A DNA stretch of 49,419 nt from Halanaerobiaceae bacterium. GTDB taxonomy: Bacteria > Bacillota > Halanaerobiia > Halanaerobiales > DTU029. This document shows, in pieces, positions 18,694 to 27,871 of the stretch. The stretch is from contig JAAYLO010000162.1 of NCBI GenBank assembly GCA_012521855.1, positions 1-49,419 on the forward strand, read 5' to 3'. A program made the position numbers and the translations under genes. The stretch's first letter is position 1. Each line of letters opens with the position of its first letter. The notes under the pieces were generated by a model, which had not been told where the DNA came from, made no database searches, and was given only the letters and a program-made list of their open reading frames with translations.

Positions 18694-20559
18694 TTAATTT
18701 TTTTCTTTTATATCTTTATCCTTTTTCGGGCTGAGAAATATTGTAGCAAGAGGCGGAACATCTATTTTAATGGAAAAAGATCTATTGTGCCAGGGTTTAT
18801 CACAGACCTTGATATTATCAGGGTTTCTAACTCCAGACCCTCCATATCGTTCTTCATCACTATTAAATACTTCTCTATAATAAGTGTTTTCCGGAACCCC
18901 TATCCTGAAGTTCCGGTAAACTACAGGTGTAAAATTAGATAAAACAATCAGATATCTATCCTCAGTAACAGATCTCCTGATAAAAACAAGGATACTCTGT
19001 TCGTTATTGTCAGCATCAATCCATTCAAAACCTTCTGTACGATAATCTGCATCCCATAAGGACGGACTCTTAAGGTAGAAATGATTTAAATCCCTGACAT
19101 ATTCATGAAGCTTTTTGTGCATAGGAAAATCAAGTAAAAACCAGTCAAGCTCCTTCTGGTAATCCCACTCTATAAACTGGCCAAATTCGGCTCCCATAAA
19201 GAGCATCTTCTTCCCCGGATGTGCCATCATATAGGCATACAGGCAGCGGAGCCCGGCGAATTTCTGCCAGTAATCACCAGGCATCTTGTTCAATAAAGAC
19301 TTCTTGCCATGGACCACTTCATCATGAGACAGGGGGAGAACAAAATTTTCTGAATACATATACATAAAGGAAAAAGTCAGTTGATGATGATGATATTTCC
19401 TGTAAACAGGATCCTTTTCAATGTATTCAAGGAGATCATTCATCCACCCCATATTCCATTTAAAGTTAAAACCCAATCCACCCACATCTACTGGATATGT
19501 AACAAGGGGCCAGTTGGTAGAATCCTCTGCGATCATCATTACCCCGGGAAATGATTTGAAGATAATTTTGTTTAAATCCTTCAAAAACTCTATTGCTGCT
19601 TTATTTTCCCTTCCCTTCAGGTAAAGGAGGTTACTGACTGCATCTACCCTTAAACCATCAATATGAAAAATATCAAACCAGTAGTAAGCATTTGATAATA
19701 AGAAACTCAAGACCTCCTTTTTCCCGAAATCAAAATTCAGTGATGACCACTCATTATATGCCAGAGAAGGATCAGCCGGTTCATAAAGGCAGGTCCCATC
19801 AAATTGTGCCAATCCATGATCATCAACACAGAAATGGGAAGGGACCCAGTCAAGAATCACTGCTATTTCATTCTGATGTAAGATATCGACAAAATATTTG
19901 AAATCATCAGGACTGCCGTATCTGCTGGTAACAGAAAAATAACCGGTTGTCTGGTATCCCCAGGAACCGTCAAAAGGATGTTCTGTTATTGGAAGGAGTT
20001 CCAGGTGTGTATAGCCCATTTCTTTCAAATAAACCGCTAATTCATCAGCTAATTGTCTAAAATCAAGAAAATTGCCACTTTTATCTCTCCGCCAGGAGCC
20101 TGGATGAAGTTCATAGATTAGCACCGGTTTATCATAATAAGCCTCTCTTTTTCTCTTTTCCATCCACTTCTCATCATTCCATTGATAGCTATTCAGTGGA
20201 TACACCCTGGAGGCAGTTCCGGGTCTTAACTCGGAGTAAAAGGCATAGGGATCAGCTTTATATATAAGCTTCCCCGTTCCCGTATATATCTGGTATTTAT
20301 ACAATTCCCCCTTTCCTATACCTGGAACAAATGTCGTCCATATAGCAGAATTTTTTATCTTCTCCATAGGATTTAAGTCACCCTGCCAGTTATTAAAATC
20401 CCCTGCCAGATTGACCTTTCTGGCACCAGGTGCCCAGACAGAAAATCTTACACCTTCAACACCTCCCTCTTTACATATATGAGCCCCCAGCCCTGAATAT
20501 GTTTTATAATTCCTCCCTTCATGAAATAAATAAATAAAATCTTCATCAATAATACTCAT
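18694..20559 (-). CDS. glgB: 1,4-alpha-glucan branching enzyme (GH13_9)
   Basis: Creates alpha-1,6 branches in glycogen. The N-terminal CBM48 ([20 protein letters not shown], about residues 35-120) is followed by the GH13 barrel. Key motifs are [20 protein letters not shown], the nucleophile region [10 protein letters not shown], the acid/base MIAEDST and [12 protein letters not shown], which is diagnostic for GlgB. Start set at ATG 20559 (621 residues), where GGGGAGGGG lies 4 bases upstream; an ORF extension to 20619 lacks an SD. First gene of the glycogen operon. Confidence 0.95.
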   Translation of the reverse strand: MSIIDEDFIYLFHEGRNYKTYSGLGAHICKEGGVEGVRFSVWAPGARKVNLAGDFNNWQGDLNPMEKIKNSAIWTTFVPGIGKGELYKYQIYTGTGKLIYKADPYAFYSELRPGTASRVYPLNSYQWNDEKWMEKRKREAYYDKPVLIYELHPGSWRRDKSGNFLDFRQLADELAVYLKEMGYTHLELLPITEHPFDGSWGYQTTGYFSVTSRYGSPDDFKYFVDILHQNEIAVILDWVPSHFCVDDHGLAQFDGTCLYEPADPSLAYNEWSSLNFDFGKKEVLSFLLSNAYYWFDIFHIDGLRVDAVSNLLYLKGRENKAAIEFLKDLNKIIFKSFPGVMMIAEDSTNWPLVTYPVDVGGLGFNFKWNMGWMNDLLEYIEKDPVYRKYHHHQLTFSFMYMYSENFVLPLSHDEVVHGKKSLLNKMPGDYWQKFAGLRCLYAYMMAHPGKKMLFMGAEFGQFIEWDYQKELDWFLLDFPMHKKLHEYVRDLNHFYLKSPSLWDADYRTEGFEWIDADNNEQSILVFIRRSVTEDRYLIVLSNFTPVVYRNFRIGVPENTYYREVFNSDEERYGGSGVRNPDNIKVCDKPWHNRSFSIKIDVPPLATIFLSPKKDKDIKEKN

Positions 20560-20797
20560 CTTACCCCTCCCCTGAAACAATGTATATTTTGTCTCCGGCT
20601 TTTTAATTACAACTACCATCTATAATATGAGCGGGGGTCTAAAATAATTCGTCTTTTTAAAAAATAACAGCTGATTTTTAAAGATGGTTATCCAGAATTG
20701 GGGTTTAAGTTATAGAAATGCTGATACTTTTTTGAAAAGAATGTAATACATTTTGAAGAAAATATTAACAATTTGCGGGAACTAAAAATTGAAATGC
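20560..20797 (-). promoter_or_regulatory. upstream region of the glycogen operon
   Basis: AT-rich non-coding stretch of 238 bases that must contain the glgB promoter. A possible minus-strand pair is TTTTCA, 18 bases, TATAAC (about 20711-20740), but it is not strong. No LacI-type operator and no riboswitch were recognised. Confidence 0.3.
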
Positions 20798-20824
20798 CCT
20801 GGAGATAATTATTTATCTTCCAGG
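20798..20824 (-). terminator. Rho-independent terminator after the arsR-type gene
   Basis: The arms CCTGGA-GATAA and TTATC-TCCAGG pair on the minus strand with one bulged A, and TTTCAATTTTT follows. The hairpin includes the last codons of the ArsR-type gene, whose stop is at 20809. Confidence 0.65.
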
Positions 20825-21141
20825 ACATGCTGGAGGCCCTGACTGAATAGACACAGAACATGATCATCGTCAAGGGAATAAAAAACAGAGCGGCCTTCTT
20901 TACGGAACTTGACCAATTTATGGGCCCTTAAGATACGGAGCTGATGTGATATAGCAGAAAGGCTCATGCCGAGTTGTTCTGACAGGTCACAGACACAGAG
21001 TTCTTCTTTGCTTAAGGTATACAGAATCTTTATTCTGGTAGGATCACCAATAGTCTTGAATAATTCTGCCAGATCAAAAACAATATTTTCTTCCAGTTCA
21101 TCCCCTCCCAATATATCAGTATTTATTTCTCCTCCACTCAT
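20809..21141 (-). CDS. ArsR/SmtB-family metal-sensing repressor
   Basis: Dimeric winged-helix repressor of 110 residues. The DNA-binding helices are ELCVCDLSEQLGMSLSAIS and the beta-wing is FRKEGRSVFYSLDDDHV. The last helix (DDDHVLCLFSQGLQHVLED) keeps the D-x-H and H-x2-E spacing of the zinc-binding alpha5 site of SmtB/CzrA, and CVC in helix alpha3 resembles ZiaR/CadC. Zinc (or Cd/Co) sensing is therefore inferred. It starts at ATG 21141, 8 bases after AAAGGAG, and lies 41 bases after the CDF exporter gene, so it probably autoregulates the pair. Confidence 0.88.
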   Translation of the reverse strand: MSGGEINTDILGGDELEENIVFDLAELFKTIGDPTRIKILYTLSKEELCVCDLSEQLGMSLSAISHQLRILRAHKLVKFRKEGRSVFYSLDDDHVLCLFSQGLQHVLEDK

Positions 21142-21182
21142 AACAAAAACTCCTTTCCATGATCCTCTAATCCCTGATATTT

Positions 21183-22094
21183 CTAATAATCGCAATCTAT
21201 ACAAATACAATCTTCGCCGGGAAAATCGATTTCAACGGTAATGTGGCTGATTCCCATTTCCCGGCCTGATTCCCTGATCCTGTTTTTCAAATTTATGATA
21301 TCACTCTGTTTCAGGTCTTTATTAACAACAATATGTGTAGAAAGCAGGTGTTTCTCTCCATCAAGTGACCAGATATGGGTGTGATGAACATCAATAACAT
21401 CTTTTAAGCCCCTGAATTTCCCTTCAATATCTTCAATAGCAAAACCTTCCGGTACCCGTTGCAGAAAAATATTTGCTATCCTCCTGATATTTTTACTTAC
21501 ATTAAAAAGAATATATATAGTGATGATGACAGACAGCAAAGGATCAAGTATATACAGATCTACAAAAAGCAAAACTATACTGACAATCAATACCGCCAGC
21601 CAGCCTAATATATCTTCTATTAAGTGCCATGATACTACTTCTTCATTAATTGAATTCCCTCTTCTAAGACGTAAAACAGCTATCCCGTTTACCGTTATCC
21701 CCAACAGGGAAAATACTACCATCCCCAGTTCATTAACAGGCTCAGGCGCAAATATTCTGGGTACTGCCTGAATGAGTATCAAGATAGAGCCGGTGATAAG
21801 TACAAAACTATTGATAAAGGCAGCCAGTAATGAAAAACGGGAATAACCAAAAGAATACTCGTCATCCGCCTCTTTTTTCGAGTATTTTTCCAGAACAAAA
21901 GCCAATCCCAGAGAAATCGAGTCCCCCAGATCATGTAGGGCATCTGATAATATGGCAGAACTATTTATCCATATTCCTCCAATGATCTCCAGTATGGCAA
22001 AGGAAAAGTTTAGAAAAAAAGCTGTCTTTATATTATCAGTACTCCCATCATGGTGATGATGGTGGTGCTGATGCTGTTTATCGTTATGTGCCAA
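21183..22094 (-). CDS. cation diffusion facilitator, Zn/Co/Cd exporter
   Basis: Proton-driven divalent-metal exporter of 303 residues in the cytoplasmic membrane. A histidine-rich N-terminus (ten His within the first 20 residues) precedes six membrane helices. The metal site of helix II reads SDALHDLGDS and helix V has HLIEDILGW. The C-terminal cytoplasmic domain contains HHTHIWSLDGEKHLLSTHIV. The HxxxD pattern at both sites fits zinc. It forms an operon with the SmtB-like repressor immediately downstream. Confidence 0.93.
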   Translation of the reverse strand: MAHNDKQHQHHHHHHDGSTDNIKTAFFLNFSFAILEIIGGIWINSSAILSDALHDLGDSISLGLAFVLEKYSKKEADDEYSFGYSRFSLLAAFINSFVLITGSILILIQAVPRIFAPEPVNELGMVVFSLLGITVNGIAVLRLRRGNSINEEVVSWHLIEDILGWLAVLIVSIVLLFVDLYILDPLLSVIITIYILFNVSKNIRRIANIFLQRVPEGFAIEDIEGKFRGLKDVIDVHHTHIWSLDGEKHLLSTHIVVNKDLKQSDIINLKNRIRESGREMGISHITVEIDFPGEDCICIDCDY

Positions 22095-22185
22095 CTAAAT
22101 CTCTCCTTTGTCTTTTTTTAATCTTTTTGTTTTTATATCTTATAATTGAACAATTATTCATATATTAAGTATATTATAATACAGA

Positions 22186-22467
22186 TCAGCTCCTTATGCA
22201 AGTCCTTCTTCTCATCTGGTTTCTTCTATTTCTATCGGCCAGTCTCTCTTCACCGCGGAATACTGTTTCACCGGGACTCAGGTTGGGAAATTCCCTGACC
22301 TGTGGATTAAGATCCAGAAATGTTTCATAGACTTCCAGCTCTACTATAGATTCTGTGGCCAGGTCTTCAAAGACCTCTGCTATTAGGCGCCTATTTCCAT
22401 TGATCCTTTTAAAGCCCGGAAAACGTGTCTGCCACGATATCGGCCCGCCTCTTCTATTTGTGAGCAT
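22186..22467 (-). CDS. small arginine-rich protein, unrecognised
   Basis: 93 residues, with about one residue in six arginine, mainly at both ends. The start is convincing: AGGAGG lies 8 bases before the ATG. The middle (IAEVFEDLATESIVELEVYE) looks like a folded helix/strand core. I recognise no family and no membrane segment. It is the last gene after the GH13 enzyme (64 bases) and may be part of the GH31-lacI-GH13 operon, but a role in sugar use is not shown. Confidence 0.6.
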   Translation of the reverse strand: MLTNRRGGPISWQTRFPGFKRINGNRRLIAEVFEDLATESIVELEVYETFLDLNPQVREFPNLSPGETVFRGEERLADRNRRNQMRRRTCIRS

Positions 22468-22531
22468 ATAGATTTCCTCCTGAAATGTTTTAGTTTATAA
22501 TATGTTCAAAACAACAAATCTGTCAGTCTCA

Positions 22532-24304
22532 TTATTGCAGGATCACACCGCTGAATTCCGGTATCATTACTTTATAGGCATCCTCGTCTTTCCTTAAAAC
22601 TATATCATTGAGGTGATCACAAATTTCATTTTTACAGGAAAACAGATCCCCTTTAAGCCTATATTCCTGGGCCTGTGGACTATTATTGATTATGACAACA
22701 ACACTTTCTCCCTTATATCTGCGTACAAAACCATAAGTGTTCTTTATCTCATCAATTATAAGCGGATGAAAATCACCCCTCCTTAGAGATATAAACCTAT
22801 GGCGTAAGCTGATTAATTTCTTATAATATTTATACAGGTCTGTATCCTGTTCATCTTTATTCCAGACCATACACCTCCGGCAATCCGGATCATTTCCTCC
22901 TGACAATCCGATTTCATCACCATAGTATATCATCGGTGCACCCGGATAGGTAAATTGGAATAGGACTGCCAGTTTCATCAGCTCTTTTTTCCCTGAAAAA
23001 AAATTGATTAATCTCCGGGTGTCATGACTGTCCAGAAGGTTGAGCATACTATAATTTACCCTGTCATGATAGAGCATCCAGTTCCTGACAAGGCGGTTAT
23101 TAAACTCACCCGGCCCGATATTGTTATAGGCCAGAAAATCCAGTACTGCCCCGGCCAGTGGATAATTCATAATTGCATCAAACTGATCACCCTGCAGCCA
23201 CTCTTCGGAATTGTGCCAGACTTCTCCAACTATATAGGCATCAGCCTTTGACTTTTTTACTGTTTCCCGGAATTTACGCCAGAAATTATGGTCAACCTCA
23301 TCTGCCACATCCAGTCTCCATCCATCAATATCTATTTCTTCCAGCCAGTACTGAGCCACTTTAAGAAAATAATCCTGTACTTCTGGGTTTGAAGTATTCA
23401 GTCTGGGCATATCTATAACTCCACTGGCAAAGGTAGAATAATTAGGCGGTACTTGGATTTTTACCGGGTATTCTTTTACAAAAAACCAGTTTCTGTATTT
23501 TGAAGCAGCTCCTTTTTCCAGAAGATCCTGGAAAGCAAAAAAATTTATACCACAATGGTTAAAAACAGCATCCAGAATTACCCTTATTCCCAGTTGATGT
23601 GCTTTTTCTACAAGCCTTTTGATTACTTTTTTGCTGCCAAAGGCCGGGTCAATCCGGTAATAATCATCAATATTATACTTATGGTTACTGGGAGAGAGAA
23701 AAACCGGGGTAAGGTAAAGGGCATTTATCCCCAGTCCTGCTAAATAATCCAATTTTTTAATAATTCCTTCCAGGTCACCGCCAAAAAAAGAATATCTATC
23801 TGGTTTTCCTCCCCATTGCTGAACTCCCTCAGGATCATTATCTTTATTGCCATTATAGAATCTTTCCGGAAATATTTCATAAAAAACAGCACCCTGGACC
23901 CAATCAGGGGCAGAAAAGATATCACCCTCATTTATCACAGGATACTGAAAATACTCACCATATGCAGAGCTGGTCTGGGGTTTCTTATATGTGAATCCCT
24001 TTTCTGTATACCATATTTCGTCAAGGCCATCATTTAAATAAAAATAATACCGGAACCGGTTATCTTCCATCTCAATGGCAGCTGTAAAATAATCAAAGAG
24101 ATCATCTGAAGCAGCCAGGTCCATATTTTTAACAAATGATGGCGGTTTGCCGTCCAACGGATACCTGCTGCCATAGATCACCTTTACATCCTTTAAATCA
24201 CCTCTGGCTGCTTTCAGGCGGAGTTTCAGGGTATTCATATCAATGGGATAAGCATAGGCCCGTCCAGCCATATGAAATATAGCTGCTCTATTCAACAGTA
24301 CCAT
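22532..24304 (-). CDS. neopullulanase / cyclomaltodextrinase-type alpha-glucosidase (GH13_20)
   Basis: Cytoplasmic enzyme (no signal peptide) of 590 residues hydrolysing maltodextrins or cyclodextrins. An N-terminal CBM34-like beta domain (about 1-120) precedes the barrel. Motifs seen are VFYEIFPERFYNGN, DAVFNHCG, the nucleophile region DGWRLDVADEVDH, the acid/base IVGEVWH, and LLDSHDT. The E-V-W after the acid/base is typical of GH13_20. It begins 8 bases after the LacI gene and would act on imported maltodextrins. Exact product specificity cannot be told. Confidence 0.9.
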   Translation of the reverse strand: MVLLNRAAIFHMAGRAYAYPIDMNTLKLRLKAARGDLKDVKVIYGSRYPLDGKPPSFVKNMDLAASDDLFDYFTAAIEMEDNRFRYYFYLNDGLDEIWYTEKGFTYKKPQTSSAYGEYFQYPVINEGDIFSAPDWVQGAVFYEIFPERFYNGNKDNDPEGVQQWGGKPDRYSFFGGDLEGIIKKLDYLAGLGINALYLTPVFLSPSNHKYNIDDYYRIDPAFGSKKVIKRLVEKAHQLGIRVILDAVFNHCGINFFAFQDLLEKGAASKYRNWFFVKEYPVKIQVPPNYSTFASGVIDMPRLNTSNPEVQDYFLKVAQYWLEEIDIDGWRLDVADEVDHNFWRKFRETVKKSKADAYIVGEVWHNSEEWLQGDQFDAIMNYPLAGAVLDFLAYNNIGPGEFNNRLVRNWMLYHDRVNYSMLNLLDSHDTRRLINFFSGKKELMKLAVLFQFTYPGAPMIYYGDEIGLSGGNDPDCRRCMVWNKDEQDTDLYKYYKKLISLRHRFISLRRGDFHPLIIDEIKNTYGFVRRYKGESVVVIINNSPQAQEYRLKGDLFSCKNEICDHLNDIVLRKDEDAYKVMIPEFSGVILQ

Positions 24305-24311
24305 CCTTCCT

Positions 24312-25322
24312 TTATACAGTTTCCCTGATAATCATTTCTGTGGGCAGGATTATCTCTTCTCCCTTATAGTTTTCATCATTCAAGATTTTGATCAACATTT
24401 TTGCCGCCTCTTCACCCATTTTAATTATTGGCAATCTTATTGTTGTCAGGGCTGGTTTTATATAGGAAACCATTGGATCATCATTGAAACCGACAACGGC
24501 AATATCTTCAGGCACACTGAAGCCGTAATCCTGTATTGCCCGTAATGCCCCAAGGGCAATCATATCATCAAAGGCGAGTATTGCATCGAATCTCATCTGC
24601 CCGCTTTTCAAATAATTTAAGACTCCCTGATAGGCTTCTTCAAACTTGAAATCATCGATAAACATAATAAGAGGTTCAGTATCAGCAAGCTCATCCAGTG
24701 CCTTCCGGTAACCCTGGGCCCTGTCCTGGCAAAATATATACTCTTCAGGGCCGGACAGGGCAGCAATCTTTTTGTAACCCCTCTCCAGCAAAAATTTCAC
24801 TATATTATAGGTATCCTTAATGTTATCATTATTCACAGTGGGGATGCCTTCCTGTTCAGCACATCTCCCGATCAGGACAAAAGGGAATCTGTATTGGACC
24901 AATTGATTTATCAGCTCATCATTACTCCTTGATGACATTAAAATTACACCATCTACCCTGCGGTTCCTGATCAATTTTATGGTTTCCTCCTGTTCTTCGC
25001 GGTAATCAGCCGTAGAAGATAATAGTAAACTATAATGTTTTTTCTGTGTGACAGCGGCAATGCCCTGTATTATTCCGGAGAAAAAGGGATTGGCAAAAGC
25101 CTCCCGGGTAGGTCTGGCCATAACCAGCCCGATTGTATCAGTCCTCTGAGTGACCAGGCTCCGGGCAATGGCATTATGATGATATCCCAATTCCTTCATG
25201 GTCTTCCGCACAAGCCTTTTGGTCTCTTTACTGATCCGGTGGCTGTCACTGATTACTCTGGAAACCGTCGATGGTGATACACCGGCAGCTTTTGCTACAT
25301 CTTTAATGGTGACATTTTTCAT
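24312..25322 (-). CDS. LacI-family regulator, probable maltose/maltodextrin repressor
   Basis: 336-residue repressor. Helix-turn-helix (TIKDVAKAAGVSPSTVSRVI) and hinge (LGYHHNAIARSLVTQRT) are classical. The periplasmic-binding-protein-like effector domain has IGLVMARPTREAFANPFFSG, characteristic of MalR-type proteins. The start is ATG 25322; a TTG at 25328 is possible. It lies between the GH31 and GH13_20 genes. LacI-type palindromes GCAAACGTTTGC or close variants in front of 27722, 37814 and 43451 are its likely targets, including its own operon. Maltose or a derivative is the likely inducer (inference). Confidence 0.92.
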   Translation of the reverse strand: MKNVTIKDVAKAAGVSPSTVSRVISDSHRISKETKRLVRKTMKELGYHHNAIARSLVTQRTDTIGLVMARPTREAFANPFFSGIIQGIAAVTQKKHYSLLLSSTADYREEQEETIKLIRNRRVDGVILMSSRSNDELINQLVQYRFPFVLIGRCAEQEGIPTVNNDNIKDTYNIVKFLLERGYKKIAALSGPEEYIFCQDRAQGYRKALDELADTEPLIMFIDDFKFEEAYQGVLNYLKSGQMRFDAILAFDDMIALGALRAIQDYGFSVPEDIAVVGFNDDPMVSYIKPALTTIRLPIIKMGEEAAKMLIKILNDENYKGEEIILPTEMIIRETV

Positions 25323-25358
25323 AAGCAACCTGCCCTTTCTTAAGATTATGCCCTGTAT

Positions 25359-27722
25359 CTAAACCCCCTTGATGATCCTTATGTTTTCTGCATCAGGATT
25401 TAGTGAAAAGGAAAAACAGTCTTCTTCCTCCTGAAAAGGATACTGCTTATCATCAACATAAACTTCTTTCACAGGGTAATTATTTACCCTGAATATCAAT
25501 TCATTATAATCCTTATATTTTTTGTGCAATTTTTCAATTTTAATCTCCAGTTCATGATCCAGGCTGACTCTGAACTCGTATAAATTATATATGCCTTTTT
25601 CATAATCAAAGCTTTCTCCATCATCACGGTAATGAGTATAGCTAAAGCTACCTGGATACAGGTCCAGTATCAATTCTTCCCTGTCATTGTCATTTATAAA
25701 ACTCATCTCTTTATATTGAGGGATTATACTTCCTTTTCGTATAAAAACAGGGCAGAGTTCCAGCGGGGCTTCCCTGATGATATATTGCCTTCCATCAATG
25801 ACCTCTTTTGTCCAGTAGTCAACCCACTGCCCTTCTGGCAGATATACTGCCCTGGCTGTCTGTCCCTGTTCTACTATAGGGGCTGCCAGGATATTCTCCC
25901 CCAGCAGGAATTGGTCATTCAGTTCATAAGTAGCGGGATCATCCTGGTAGTGCAATACCAGCGGCCTGATAAGAGGCAGCCCGGTTCTCATTCCCTGCCA
26001 GAACAGGTCATAGAAATATGGAAGCAGCCTGTATCGCAGTTTCACATATTTCCTGTATATCTCCTCAGTTTTTTTATCAAAGGCCCAGGGCTCCTGGTCC
26101 CTGGTATAAGTAGCTGAATGATTCCTGAAAAGGGGATAAAAACAACCTGCCTGTACCCAGCGGGATAATAACTCCGCAGTACAGTCAGAGCCAAATCCGC
26201 CAACATCAGTTCCACAGAAGGCCATGCCGCTTAAACCCAGATTCATGAGCATGGGAAGGGATAGGCGCAGATGTTCCCAGAAACTCTGATTATCACCGGT
26301 CCACACAGAAGAATATTTCTGTGCCCCGGCATAACAGGCCCTGGTAATTACAAAAGGTCTCTTTCCGGTATATCTTTTGATCCCTTCTGCAGAGGCTTTT
26401 GCCATCAAAAGACCGTATACATTATGCATTTCCCGGTGGTCAGTAGGAAAACCGTCATTCCCGAACTGGACATCATCCGGAATAGGACCGTCAAAACTGG
26501 CCGGTTCATTCATATCATTCCAGATTCCTGCCACTCCGGTTTCCAGTATTTTCTCCTGTTGCCTGCCCCACCATTCCCTTACTTCTTTCCTGGAAAAATC
26601 CGGATAAAGACTTTCACCAGCCCAGACCCTGTTTACATAGGGAATACCATCTCTATCAGTAATGAAAAAATTATTGTCTAAACCCTCCTCATAAACCGTA
26701 TATCCCTTTTCTTTTTTTATACCGGGATCAATAATGGTAACAACCTTAAAACCCTGTTCCCCCAGTTCTCTTATCATTTTCCTGAAAGCAGGAAATCTGT
26801 TCCTGTCCCAGGTAAAGACACGGTATCCATCCATATAGTCTATGTCCAGGTACAGCACATCACATGGTATATCCCTTTCCCGGAAATTCAGGGCTATTTC
26901 CCGAACCCTCTCCTCTGATTCATAACTGTACCTGGATTGATGATAGCCCAGGGCCCATAATGGGGGTAAAGGGGTCCTTCCGGTAAGATAAGTATATTTT
27001 TCTATAACTTCCTTAATTGAAGGGCCATAGATAAAATAATAATTCAGATTCCCATCATCTACACCATAGTATAGATAATCACTGGATTCCTTTCCTAGAT
27101 CAAAATATGATTTGTAAGTATTATCAAAAAAGAGGCCATAGGCAATCCTGTTTTTCAGAATAATTATAAAGGGGATAGACTTATAAAGGCTCTCAAAATT
27201 CTCTACATGAGGCCTGGGGTCATCGGTATTCCATAATTTATAGCGGTAAAACTTTTTATTTAAGGGCCCTGTTTCTTCTCCCAGGCCATAGATATATTCA
27301 TCACCTGTCAGCTCTTTCAGGATTTCAATTTTGTTTTCCTGAATATCTTCTATAGTTTCATGACCTTCTTCTTCTATCTTTCCGCTATTACCACGCCTGA
27401 GAAACGGGGCCCGCCTGCCCCGGTAATCCCTGCATATTATCCTGCCTTCATTATCGTAAATATCTACTTTAAAATCATCACTGATCATTATCTTTAAGTA
27501 TTCATTTTCTATAATAATACCATCATCTTCCTTTATTTGAAAAGGAATATTGTCCTCTCCTTTCCTGCCTTCAACAGCATGTGAAGACCGTTTCCCGGAA
27601 CTGATGGGAGCAAAAAAATTGATGATAGTCGGTGTGATAAACTCCAGCTCTACGCTCTGCCTGTTGAAATTCAGAATAAGCCCCTTTCCTTTTTCCTGAT
27701 AATTCTGTATTTTTCCAAACAT
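25359..27722 (-). CDS. alpha-glucosidase, GH31
   Basis: 787-residue cytoplasmic exo-glycosidase releasing glucose from maltose, maltodextrins or isomaltose. After an N-terminal beta-sandwich (GDEYIYGLGEETGPLNK near 140-155), the barrel includes PLPPLWALGYHQSRYSY, the nucleophile region GIWNDMNEPASF, and RNHSATYTRDQEPW. C-terminal beta domains follow. AGAGGTGAT precedes the ATG. It leads the GH31-lacI-GH13_20 operon with its own promoter and LacI operator. Other GH31 activities such as alpha-xylosidase are less likely in this context. Confidence 0.93.
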   Translation of the reverse strand: MFGKIQNYQEKGKGLILNFNRQSVELEFITPTIINFFAPISSGKRSSHAVEGRKGEDNIPFQIKEDDGIIIENEYLKIMISDDFKVDIYDNEGRIICRDYRGRRAPFLRRGNSGKIEEEGHETIEDIQENKIEILKELTGDEYIYGLGEETGPLNKKFYRYKLWNTDDPRPHVENFESLYKSIPFIIILKNRIAYGLFFDNTYKSYFDLGKESSDYLYYGVDDGNLNYYFIYGPSIKEVIEKYTYLTGRTPLPPLWALGYHQSRYSYESEERVREIALNFRERDIPCDVLYLDIDYMDGYRVFTWDRNRFPAFRKMIRELGEQGFKVVTIIDPGIKKEKGYTVYEEGLDNNFFITDRDGIPYVNRVWAGESLYPDFSRKEVREWWGRQQEKILETGVAGIWNDMNEPASFDGPIPDDVQFGNDGFPTDHREMHNVYGLLMAKASAEGIKRYTGKRPFVITRACYAGAQKYSSVWTGDNQSFWEHLRLSLPMLMNLGLSGMAFCGTDVGGFGSDCTAELLSRWVQAGCFYPLFRNHSATYTRDQEPWAFDKKTEEIYRKYVKLRYRLLPYFYDLFWQGMRTGLPLIRPLVLHYQDDPATYELNDQFLLGENILAAPIVEQGQTARAVYLPEGQWVDYWTKEVIDGRQYIIREAPLELCPVFIRKGSIIPQYKEMSFINDNDREELILDLYPGSFSYTHYRDDGESFDYEKGIYNLYEFRVSLDHELEIKIEKLHKKYKDYNELIFRVNNYPVKEVYVDDKQYPFQEEEDCFSFSLNPDAENIRIIKGV

Positions 27723-27773
27723 ATTTATCCATCACCTCTAATATGTCCTTTCACATATAGACTATTTTTTGAT

Positions 27774-27785
27774 TCAAACGCTTGC
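27774..27785. promoter_or_regulatory. LacI-type operator before the GH31 operon
   Basis: The site TCAAACGCTTGC (centre 27779/27780) matches the consensus GCAAACGTTTGC at all but two positions. It begins a few bases after the expected transcription start of the promoter at 27795-27822, so binding would block transcription. Confidence 0.65.
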
Positions 27786-27794
27786 TCAACTCCT

Positions 27795-27822
27795 ATTATA
27801 AATTATACAGACTCTATGTAAA
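27795..27822 (-). promoter_or_regulatory. sigma-A promoter of the GH31-lacI-GH13_20 operon
   Basis: On the minus strand, -35 TTTACA (27817-27822), a 16-base spacer, and a perfect -10 TATAAT (27795-27800). The LacI-type operator follows about 15 bases downstream. Confidence 0.7.
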
Positions 27823-27871
27823 ATCCTCCTTTTTTAAAGTATTTTTATACAATAGCTTAAAAAGCATTCTT

